From Bordetella parapertussis (lineage in GTDB: Bacteria > Pseudomonadota > Gammaproteobacteria > Burkholderiales > SG8-39), in assembly GCA_945869935.1 (NCBI GenBank), contig CAMBSA010000103.1, positions 1 to 6,624 of the forward strand: 6,624 nt of DNA, written 5' to 3'. The position numbers were made by a program, and so were the translations under genes. Positions 1-5,212 of the stretch are shown here, piece by piece. How positions within the stretch are numbered: the first letter of the stretch is position 1; each line of letters begins with the position of its first letter. Under the pieces are notes generated by a model that saw only the letters and a list, made by a program, of their open reading frames with translations, was not told the DNA's origin and did no database searches.

Positions 1-1212
1 GATGCGACTCTGGGCGAACTCGTCGGGACGGCGCAGCGTTTTATCCCTGAGGGACGGATCTTCTGTGCGGGCGGCGCGCCGCTTTCGCGAACCGCAGCCT
101 TTGAACGTGCGCTCTCGGCGAATGCATTTGTTCCGCCGGTGATCGCCGAGGACGGTCCCGCCGCAATACTTTTTACGAGCGGCACCACCGGCTATCCCAA
201 GGGGGCGATCCAGCCGCATCACGGCCGCTGGGTGTCGGCGCAGGCGGCGATCGCCGATTTTGCGTTTACCTGCGACGATGTCCTCGCGATGGCCTCGCCG
301 ATGTATCACGCCGCGGGCCTGTTCACCTGGTATCTGGCCGGTGTCGCGGCGGGTGCGACCGCGGTGTTGCTGCCGGGCTGGGATCCGGCGGATTTCATCG
401 CGACGGTGGAGCGGCATGGCATCACCGGCGCGTTCGCGGTGCCGACGCAGCTTGCGATGCTGGTGCGGCATCCTGGCTTCGATGCGCGGCGTCTGCGGAG
501 CCTTCGCGTGATCGCCTACGGAGGCGCGCCGAGCGAACCCGCGCTGATCGCTGAAGTGGAGCGGGCGCTTCCGGGGACGCGGCTGGTGCAGAACTACGGC
601 CAGACCGAGACCGGTCCCCTGTTCAGCATGCAGCCGGAGGACCGCGCATCGCATCCGGCGGCATTGGGGCGACCGAATCCCCTGATCGAGGTTCGCATCA
701 TCACCGAGGGGCGCGAAGCCGCGGTGGGCGAGGTGGGCGAAATCGCCACCCGCGGCGCGCACCTGATGCTTGGCTACTTCGACGATCCCGCGCCGACGAA
801 GGAATTCTTTCGCGACGGCGACGGCTGGGGCTGGACCGGCGACCTCGCGGTGCGCGATGCCGACGGACTCATCACGCTCGTCGGCCGCAACCGCGACACG
901 ATCATATCGGGTGCGGTGAACATCTATCCGATCGAACTCGAGCGCGTGGCGAAACTGAACCCCGCGATCGCCGACTGTGCCGCCTTTGGCGTGCCCGACG
1001 CGGTCTGGGGGGAACTGCCGGCGCTCGCGGTAGTGCGACGGCCGGGCGCGACGATTGATGCCGCGGACGTCCAGGCCCTGTTCGAGGGCGAAATCGGCCG
1101 GCACAAGCGGCCGCGTGCGGTGTATTTCGTTGATGCGCTTCCCTACACCCCGGTGGGCAAGTTGCTGCGCGGAGAACTGAAAAAGCGCTTTCCTTCGCTC
1201 ACGTCGCCCTGA
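1..1212 (+). CDS. Acyl-CoA synthetase / AMP-binding ligase, C-terminal 403 residues (5' truncated)
   Basis: Reading frame 1 is open from the first base to the TGA at 1210-1212, so the gene begins left of the window. The GTG at 139 is an internal codon, not a start. The family activates a carboxylate with ATP to an acyl-adenylate and transfers it to CoA. In visible numbering, the P-loop motif TSGTTGYPKG lies at about 59-68, YGQTET at about 199-204, the WTGD motif with its ribose-binding Asp at about 278-281, the hinge region GRNRDTIISG at about 296-305, and the C-terminal catalytic Lys in PVGKLLR at about 387. The N-terminal part of the large domain is missing; the rest of the adenylation domain and the small C-terminal domain are present. 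One small deviation is SGA where most relatives have SGG after the hinge. The acyl substrate cannot be read from the sequence; fatty or aromatic acids are both possible. There is no sign of cotranscription with hemA, which lies 229 bp away behind its own candidate promoter. Family assignment is sure, substrate is not. Confidence 0.93.
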   Translation, partial: DATLGELVGTAQRFIPEGRIFCAGGAPLSRTAAFERALSANAFVPPVIAEDGPAAILFTSGTTGYPKGAIQPHHGRWVSAQAAIADFAFTCDDVLAMASPMYHAAGLFTWYLAGVAAGATAVLLPGWDPADFIATVERHGITGAFAVPTQLAMLVRHPGFDARRLRSLRVIAYGGAPSEPALIAEVERALPGTRLVQNYGQTETGPLFSMQPEDRASHPAALGRPNPLIEVRIITEGREAAVGEVGEIATRGAHLMLGYFDDPAPTKEFFRDGDGWGWTGDLAVRDADGLITLVGRNRDTIISGAVNIYPIELERVAKLNPAIADCAAFGVPDAVWGELPALAVVRRPGATIDAADVQALFEGEIGRHKRPRAVYFVDALPYTPVGKLLRGELKKRFPSLTSP

Positions 1213-1235
1213 GTGTTGCGACCCTGTTTTTGCAG

Positions 1236-1274
1236 GCCAATACTGACAATCTGTAAAAAAAGCCCAGTATTGGC
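1236..1274. repeat. Perfect 10-bp inverted repeat, 19-nt spacer
   Basis: GCCAATACTG at 1236-1245 is the exact reverse complement of CAGTATTGGC at 1265-1274. The spacer contains a run of seven A at 1255-1261. In RNA this would be a 10-bp stem with a 19-nt loop; in DNA it could be a pair of operator half-sites. Neither strand has a T-run directly after the stem, so it is not a standard intrinsic terminator, although it sits where the synthetase gene would need one. Function is not determined. Confidence 0.6.
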
Positions 1275-1318
1275 GCGGCAAAGCGGGCGTTTAACTGACA
1301 TTTGCTGTTTTCGCCCTG

Positions 1319-1348
1319 TGCCTGAAGCCAGGCAGGATCACCTCCTTT
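1319..1348 (+). other. Hairpin plus anti-Shine-Dalgarno tail resembling the 16S rRNA 3' end
   Basis: TGCCTG-AAGC-CAGGCA at 1319-1334 forms a 6-bp stem with a four-base loop. It is followed with no gap by GGATCACCTCCTTT at 1335-1348, which is identical to the conserved 3' tail of bacterial 16S rRNA, including the anti-Shine-Dalgarno CACCTCC. In 16S rRNA the same tail also follows a short hairpin (helix 45). The stem itself is not the helix 45 sequence and no other 16S sequence is visible nearby, so this is not simply a truncated rRNA gene. On the opposite strand the element reads as a perfect Shine-Dalgarno, but no ATG, GTG or TTG lies at a usable distance. Whether it is transcribed is unknown. 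Confidence 0.55.
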
Positions 1349-1421
1349 TCGCGCACCGGAAAGACTGAGCAGACTCGGTTTCCCTGACCACCTCCGCGGA
1401 AGGGTCGACAGGGGGAGCGGT

Positions 1422-1427
1422 TATAAT
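1422..1427 (+). promoter_or_regulatory. Candidate -10 box for hemA (TATAAT)
   Basis: An exact TATAAT lies in GC-rich sequence 14 bp before the hemA ATG. No convincing -35 hexamer is found 16-18 bp upstream; the best TTGACA-like match, TCGACA at 1405-1410, is only 11 bp away. If this -10 is used, transcription would begin near 1433-1435, leaving a leader of about 7-9 nt. Confidence 0.5.
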
Positions 1428-1441
1428 AACTGCTTGCATTC

Positions 1442-2716
1442 ATGACACTTTTTGCCCTCGGACTGAATCACCAGACGGCGCCACTCGCCCTGCGCGAGCG
1501 CGTCGCGATCGGTGACGACCGTCTTCCGGCGGCGCTGCAGGAACTGATTGGCTCACGGGCCGCCGGCGAGGCCGCGATCCTGTCCACCTGCAACCGAACC
1601 GAGCTGTACATGGTGACCGGGGGCGGGGCCAATCCCCAGCCCGCGCAGGCACTCGAATGGCTGGCGGGATTCCACAGCCTCAAGCCGCAGGACCTGCATT
1701 CGCACACCTACACGCTCCCTTCGGAGAACGCCGTCCGTCACGCCTTTCGCGTCGCCTCGGGACTGGACTCGATGGTGCTGGGTGAGCCGCAGATCCTCGG
1801 TCAGTTGAAGGGTGCGGTGCGCGCGGCCGAGACCGCGGGCACGCTCGGCACCACGCTGCACAAGCTGTTTCAGCGGACCTTCGCGGTTGCCAAGGAAGTG
1901 CGCAGCAACACCTCGATAGGTGCCAACGTCGTGTCGATGGCCGCCGCCGCGGTGCGGCTGGCCGAGCGCATCTTTCCCTCGATCTCGGAGCAGAAGGTGT
2001 TGTTCATCGGAGCGGGCGAGATGGTCGAACTCGCGGCCACGCATTTCGCCGCGCAGCACCCGAAGGTCATGGCGTTTGCCAACCGCACGCTTGAGCGCGC
2101 CGATCACCTTTCGCAGCGGTTCGGCGGGCGCGCGATCGCGCTGCGCGACCTGCCCGAGGTGCTGCCTGAGTTCGACATCGTCGTGTCATGCACCGCGAGT
2201 TCGCTGCCGATCATCGGCAAGGGCATGATGGAGCGCGCGATACGTGCCCGCCGTCACAACCCGGTGTTCATGGTTGATCTTGCGGTGCCGCGCGATATCG
2301 AGCCTGAGGTCGGCGCGATGGATGACGTGTTCCTCTACTCGATCGATGATCTCGCCGCGGTGGTGCGCGAGGGCATGGATTCGCGCCAGTCGGCGGTGGC
2401 GCAGGCCGAGGCGATCATCGAGTCGCAGGTGGGCTCGTTCCTGCACTGGATGCAGTCGCGCGTGCGCGTGCCGCTGATACGCCAGTTGCGCGATTCCGCT
2501 GAAGAAGCGCGCCGGCACGAGTTCGACCGGGCGCTGAAGGCGCTGGCCCGCGGGGACGATCCGAAGGCGGTGCTCGAGCAGCTCTCGCACGGACTTACGA
2601 ACAAGCTGATGCACGGCCCGACGCAGGCGCTGCACCAGGCAGGCGACGAGGCCGACTCCGCCTCGAAGCTGATCGCGCGCCTGTACCGCCTCAGCGACCG
2701 CGATCCGCGCGCCTGA
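1442..2716 (+). CDS. hemA: Glutamyl-tRNA reductase
   Basis: This enzyme reduces glutamyl-tRNA(Glu) with NADPH to glutamate-1-semialdehyde, the first committed step of the C5 route to heme and other tetrapyrroles, in the cytosol as a V-shaped dimer. The product is 424 residues, close to the roughly 420 of the family. The N-terminus [14 protein letters not shown] matches the family start. The catalytic Cys is C50 in STCNRTE (48-54). The block [15 protein letters not shown] (107-121) and His100 fit the catalytic domain, GAGEM (190-194) is the NADPH-binding turn, [10 protein letters not shown] (279-288) closes the nucleotide-binding domain, and residues from about 315 form the helical dimerisation region. 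ATG 1442 is chosen because the conserved N-terminus begins there and no earlier in-frame start fits. There is no Shine-Dalgarno within 20 nt upstream; the nearest G-rich stretch, GGGGGAG at 1411-1417, is too far. prfA follows after 40 nt and is probably cotranscribed. Confidence 0.98.
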   Translation: MTLFALGLNHQTAPLALRERVAIGDDRLPAALQELIGSRAAGEAAILSTCNRTELYMVTGGGANPQPAQALEWLAGFHSLKPQDLHSHTYTLPSENAVRHAFRVASGLDSMVLGEPQILGQLKGAVRAAETAGTLGTTLHKLFQRTFAVAKEVRSNTSIGANVVSMAAAAVRLAERIFPSISEQKVLFIGAGEMVELAATHFAAQHPKVMAFANRTLERADHLSQRFGGRAIALRDLPEVLPEFDIVVSCTASSLPIIGKGMMERAIRARRHNPVFMVDLAVPRDIEPEVGAMDDVFLYSIDDLAAVVREGMDSRQSAVAQAEAIIESQVGSFLHWMQSRVRVPLIRQLRDSAEEARRHEFDRALKALARGDDPKAVLEQLSHGLTNKLMHGPTQALHQAGDEADSASKLIARLYRLSDRDPRA

Positions 2717-2756
2717 TTCAGCAACGCCCTTCACCCACGTCCGGATTCCGCAAGGC

Positions 2757-3839
2757 ATGACCCCCACCATCGCAGCAAAACTCGAGCAGCTGTTCGGCCG
2801 CCTCGAAGAACTCAGCCGGCAGTTGTCCTCGGAGGATGCGGCGAACGATATGGAGCAGTTCCGCAAGCTCTCGCGCGAGCATGCGGAACTCGAGCCGCTT
2901 GCACACCTGTACAAGGAATACAAGGGCGTGGAAGCGGATCTCGCCGCCGCGCAGGAGATGCTCGGCGATCCCGAGATGAAGTCCTACGCCGAGGGCGAGG
3001 TGCGCGCGGCCAAGGACAAGCTTGTGGTGCTCGAGGCCGAGCTCACGAAGATGCTCCTGCCGCGCGACCCCAATGACGACCGCAATATCTTTCTCGAAAT
3101 CCGCGCGGGCACCGGAGGCGACGAGTCGGGTTTGTTCGCGGGCGACCTGTTTCGCATGTACACCCGTTATGCCGAGCGCAACCGCTGGCAGGTCGAGATC
3201 ATCTCCGAGAGCACCGGCGAGGTCGGCGGCTACAAGGAGGTGATCGCGCGAATCATCGGCCAGGGCGCGTATTCGAAGCTGAAGTTCGAGTCGGGCGGCC
3301 ATCGCGTGCAGCGCGTGCCCGCCACCGAGGCGCAGGGCCGCATCCACACCTCGGCGTGCACCGTGGCCATCCTGCCCGAGGCGGACAAGCTCGATGACGT
3401 GGTGCTCAACCCGTCGGAACTGCGCATCGACACTTTCCGTGCCTCGGGCGCGGGCGGGCAGCACATCAACAAGACCGAGTCCGCGATCCGCATCACCCAC
3501 CTGCCCACCGGCATCGTGGTGGAGTGCCAGGACGGCCGCTCGCAGCACAAGAACAAGGACAAGGCGATGTCGGTGCTGATCGCGCGCATCAAGGACAAGC
3601 AGGAGCGCGAGCTGCACGCCGAGACCGCTGCTACCCGAAAATCGCTCGTCGGCTCGGGCGACCGCTCAGAGCGCATCCGCACCTACAACTTCCCGCAGGG
3701 CCGGGTCACCGATCACCGCATCAACCTCACCCTCTACAAGATCGACTCGCTCATGGACGGCGATATCGGCGACCTGACACAGGCACTCGCCGCCGAGCAC
3801 CAGGCCGAGCAGCTTGCGCAGCTCGCCGAGGCGGCCTGA
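2757..3839 (+). CDS. prfA: Peptide chain release factor 1 (RF1)
   Basis: RF1 recognises UAA and UAG in the ribosomal A site and triggers hydrolysis of peptidyl-tRNA. The product is 360 residues, the same length as E. coli RF1. The helical domain 1 covers about 1-100. The stop-codon-reading tripeptide is PAT at 188-190, the RF1-type motif rather than the SPF of RF2. The catalytic GGQ is at 233-235, with Gln235 as the residue methylated by PrmC, whose gene comes next. The C-terminal block with [20 protein letters not shown] (304-323) is canonical. ATG 2757 gives the standard N-terminus; the only SD-like bases, AAGG at 2752-2755, are too close to the ATG to work well, so translation may be coupled to hemA, which stops 40 nt upstream. 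The gene ends in TGA, a codon RF1 does not read, so RF1 does not terminate its own synthesis. Its stop region resembles the repeat units that follow. Confidence 0.98.
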   Translation: MTPTIAAKLEQLFGRLEELSRQLSSEDAANDMEQFRKLSREHAELEPLAHLYKEYKGVEADLAAAQEMLGDPEMKSYAEGEVRAAKDKLVVLEAELTKMLLPRDPNDDRNIFLEIRAGTGGDESGLFAGDLFRMYTRYAERNRWQVEIISESTGEVGGYKEVIARIIGQGAYSKLKFESGGHRVQRVPATEAQGRIHTSACTVAILPEADKLDDVVLNPSELRIDTFRASGAGGQHINKTESAIRITHLPTGIVVECQDGRSQHKNKDKAMSVLIARIKDKQERELHAETAATRKSLVGSGDRSERIRTYNFPQGRVTDHRINLTLYKIDSLMDGDIGDLTQALAAEHQAEQLAQLAEAA

Positions 3840-3847
3840 GTACGCTC

Positions 3848-3927
3848 GTGAGGCCGCGCGTTGTCGTATGAGCTTCGTCGCATGAGAAGCGTCGCATGAG
3901 TTCCATCGTATGAGTACCGTCGGATGA
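3848..3927 (+). other. Ladder of overlapping mini-ORFs leading into prmC
   Basis: Four mini-ORFs start with ATG at 3868, 3882, 3896 and 3910. Each has five sense codons and ends in TGA at 3883-3885, 3897-3899, 3911-3913 and 3925-3927. Every TGA overlaps the next ATG as ATGA, and the last overlaps the prmC start at 3924. The encoded peptides are MSFVA, MRSVA, MSSIV and MSTVG, resembling the prmC N-terminus MSTVE. A GTG at 3848 also opens a seven-codon frame ending in TGA 3869-3871, overlapping the first ATG. No real Shine-Dalgarno is present, so initiation would depend on coupling from prfA. That these frames are translated is inference. Confidence 0.6.
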
Positions 3928-3932
3928 GCACC
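3863..3932 (+). repeat. Five tandem 14-bp repeats between prfA and prmC
   Basis: Units begin at 3863, 3877, 3891, 3905 and 3919, with consensus GTCGYATGAGNNCC. TCG at unit positions 2-4, ATGAG at 6-10 and the final C are the same in all five copies; changes fall at positions 1, 5 and 11-13. The next four bases (GTCG, 3933-3936) begin a sixth unit inside prmC, so the array runs into the gene. The sequence from the prfA stop, TGAGTACGCTCG at 3837-3848, matches 3911-3922 at 10 of 12 positions and may be a worn copy. The array looks like repeated duplication of the prmC start region. Confidence 0.9.
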
Positions 3933-4733
3933 GTCGAGGAAATCCTCCGTTTGAGCGGTATCGCGCGAAGCGAGGCGTCAATGCTGTTCGCCCATGCCCT
4001 GGCCCGGGACCGCGTCTGGCTGGTTTCGCACTCCGACGATGCCATCGACGATGCGCTACGGGCGAAGGCCGATGCATTGTTCGCACGCCGCCGCGCAGGG
4101 GAGCCGGTGGCCTACCTGCTGGGCGAGCGGGAATTCTGGGGCCTCGCGCTCGAGGTGTCGTCGGCGGTGCTGATCCCCCGGCCGGAAACCGAGCGGCTGG
4201 TGGAACTTGCGCTTGAACGCCTGCCCGCGAATCGCGAGGCGGGCGTGCTCGATCTGGGCACCGGCAGCGGGGCGATCGCGATCGCGATTGCGGCGGAACG
4301 CCCGCGGGCGCGGGTCACCGCGATTGATGCGTCAGAACAGTCGCTTGCGGTCGCGCGATCCAATATTGCACGGCACGGCAAACGTGTGCGTCTCTTGCAA
4401 AGCGATTGGTTCGTGGCGCTTGGGGACGAGCGTTTCGACCTGATCGTGTCCAACCCGCCGTACATTGCGGGCGCCGACGCGCATCTCGGCGAAGGCGACC
4501 TGCGGTTCGAACCGAAGAACGCGCTCACCCCGGGCGCGAGCGGCATGGAGGCGATCGAGGCAATCGCGGTTGGCGCGTCCTCGCATCTCGCGCCGGGAGG
4601 CTGGTTGCTGATCGAGCACGGATGGGACCAGCGCGCTGCCTGCATCGAGCTTTTCACGCGTCTGGGCTTTTCGGAGGTCGCCGACCACGACGACCTCGCG
4701 GGCGTGCCCCGGGTGATCGCGGGGCGGCTCTGA
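3924..4733 (+). CDS. prmC: Release factor glutamine methyltransferase
   Basis: PrmC (formerly HemK) transfers a methyl group from S-adenosylmethionine to the amide nitrogen of the GGQ glutamine in RF1 and RF2, which improves peptide release. The product has 269 residues, near the usual 270-290. A helical N-terminal release-factor-binding domain covers about 1-75, followed by a Rossmann methyltransferase domain. The SAM-binding motif is DLGTGSGAI at 110-118, the acidic ribose-binding region is around Asp135, and the catalytic NPPY is at 177-180, followed by the usual FEPKNALTPG stretch (195-204). ATG 3924 is the only usable start in frame: there is an in-frame TGA at 3897 and no other start codon between. 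The start lies in the last unit of the 14-bp array and lacks a Shine-Dalgarno, so initiation probably relies on ribosomes arriving from upstream. The gene ends in TGA, and its substrate gene prfA lies directly upstream. Confidence 0.97.
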   Translation: MSTVEEILRLSGIARSEASMLFAHALARDRVWLVSHSDDAIDDALRAKADALFARRRAGEPVAYLLGEREFWGLALEVSSAVLIPRPETERLVELALERLPANREAGVLDLGTGSGAIAIAIAAERPRARVTAIDASEQSLAVARSNIARHGKRVRLLQSDWFVALGDERFDLIVSNPPYIAGADAHLGEGDLRFEPKNALTPGASGMEAIEAIAVGASSHLAPGGWLLIEHGWDQRAACIELFTRLGFSEVADHDDLAGVPRVIAGRL

Positions 4734-4743
4734 TTAGTGCGGT

Positions 4744-4772
4744 TTGACCCCGCCCGCACGAGCCGATAGAAT
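4744..4772 (+). promoter_or_regulatory. Sigma70-type promoter for grxD
   Basis: TTGACC at 4744-4749 (five of six to TTGACA) and TAGAAT at 4767-4772 (five of six to TATAAT) are separated by exactly 17 bp. This is the best promoter in the window. Transcription would start near 4779, giving a leader of about 40 nt. It allows grxD to be expressed independently of the hemA-prfA-prmC transcript. Confidence 0.75.
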
Positions 4773-4807
4773 TCCCGATCAATTCAGTCAAGTACTCATT
4801 TTGGATC

Positions 4808-4812
4808 AGGAG
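4808..4812 (+). promoter_or_regulatory. grxD ribosome binding site
   Basis: AGGAG lies 6 nt before ATG 4819. It decides the start: a longer frame from TTG 4744 would read through this site and through the promoter, and its extra residues do not belong to the family. Confidence 0.85.
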
Positions 4813-4818
4813 TTATCG

Positions 4819-5139
4819 ATGAGTGTTCAGGAACGCATTCGGCAAGTAGTCACCGCGCATCCGGTCGTGCTTTTCATGAAGGGCACGCCGCAGTCTCCCC
4901 AGTGCGGCTTTTCGCAGACCGCGATTCGCATTCTCGACGCCTGTGGCGTGGAGGACTTCGCGGCAGTGAACGTGCTGGAAGATCCGGAGGTTCGCCAGGG
5001 CATCAAGGAATTCGCCAACTGGCCGACGATTCCGCAGCTCTATGTCGACGGTGAATTCGTCGGCGGCTCGGACATCATGCGCGAGATGTACGAATCGGGC
5101 GAACTGAAAAAGATGTTCGAGGAGAGGGCGTCCTCGTAG
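4819..5139 (+). CDS. grxD: Monothiol CGFS glutaredoxin (Grx4 type)
   Basis: Monothiol glutaredoxins of this type hold a glutathione-coordinated [2Fe-2S] cluster as a dimer and pass it to target proteins, often together with BolA-family partners, in the cytosol. The product has 106 residues, a typical single-domain length. The active site is CGFS at 29-32 with cluster-binding Cys29. Lys21 (MKGTP), WPTIPQ at 68-73 with the cis-Pro at 72, and GGSDI at 82-86 are the glutathione-binding elements. The start is fixed by the AGGAG at 4808-4812 and by the family-like N-terminus. It follows prmC by 85 nt but has its own strong promoter. The gene ends in TAG, unlike the three genes before it, and a hairpin terminator follows 44 nt later. 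A link to heme synthesis through Fe-S and iron status is plausible from the neighbourhood but not shown. Confidence 0.96.
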   Translation: MSVQERIRQVVTAHPVVLFMKGTPQSPQCGFSQTAIRILDACGVEDFAAVNVLEDPEVRQGIKEFANWPTIPQLYVDGEFVGGSDIMREMYESGELKKMFEERASS

Positions 5140-5148
5140 GCACACGCG

Positions 5149-5165
5149 ACCGGGGTCTGCCCGGT
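5149..5165. repeat. Six-bp hairpin in the grxD-kinase gap
   Basis: ACCGGG at 5149-5154 and CCCGGT at 5160-5165 form a perfect stem with a GTCTG loop. There is no T-run on either side, so it is unlikely to terminate transcription by itself. It lies 10 nt after the grxD stop and could protect the 3' end of the mRNA. Confidence 0.45.
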
Positions 5166-5183
5166 CCTGGTCCTGCTGCAAAG

Positions 5184-5212
5184 ATCGCCGCTTTCAAGCG
5201 GCGATTTTGTTT
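5184..5212 (+). terminator. Rho-independent terminator of grxD
   Basis: ATCGCCGCT at 5184-5192 pairs with AGCGGCGAT at 5197-5205 around a TTCA loop, and the final T continues into TTTTGTTT (5205-5212). This is a classic intrinsic terminator for the + strand. The stop codon of the converging kinase begins at the next base, 5213-5215. On the - strand the hairpin is followed only by CTTTGC, so it would be a weaker terminator for the kinase transcript. Confidence 0.88.

Noticed and set aside
139..1212. Synthetase gene starting at GTG 139
   Set aside because: The frame is open to base 1, and a start here would leave only about 12 residues before the P-loop, removing most of the normal N-terminal half.
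1335..1348. Perfect Shine-Dalgarno on the - strand (AAAGGAGGTGATCC), suggesting a hidden - strand gene
   Set aside because: No ATG, GTG or TTG lies 4-12 nt downstream of it. The GTG inside it gives about 16 codons, and the next ATG is some 40 nt away and opens about 54 codons running into the synthetase gene without family features.
1335..1348. Remnant of a 16S rRNA gene
   Set aside because: Only the last 14 nt (17 of 18 with flanks) match; the preceding helix 45 and 3' domain sequences are absent and no spacer tRNA follows.
2718..3617. 299-codon - strand ORF opposite prfA, and the 245-codon one overlapping it at 2186-2923
   Set aside because: Composition is rich in His, Arg, Leu and Ala with no recognisable motifs, as expected for shadows of GC-rich genes; the + strand genes there are certain.
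3863..3932. CRISPR-like array
   Set aside because: Units are 14 bp head to tail with no spacers, and they merge into the prmC coding start.
3734..4045. - strand ORFs with repeated residues across the 14-bp array
   Set aside because: The residue pattern only reflects the DNA repeat; the frames overlap the ends of prfA and prmC and have no other support.
4744..5139. Longer GrxD starting at TTG 4744
   Set aside because: The added 25 residues lie over the promoter and the AGGAG site and do not belong to the family; ATG 4819 has a well-placed ribosome binding site.
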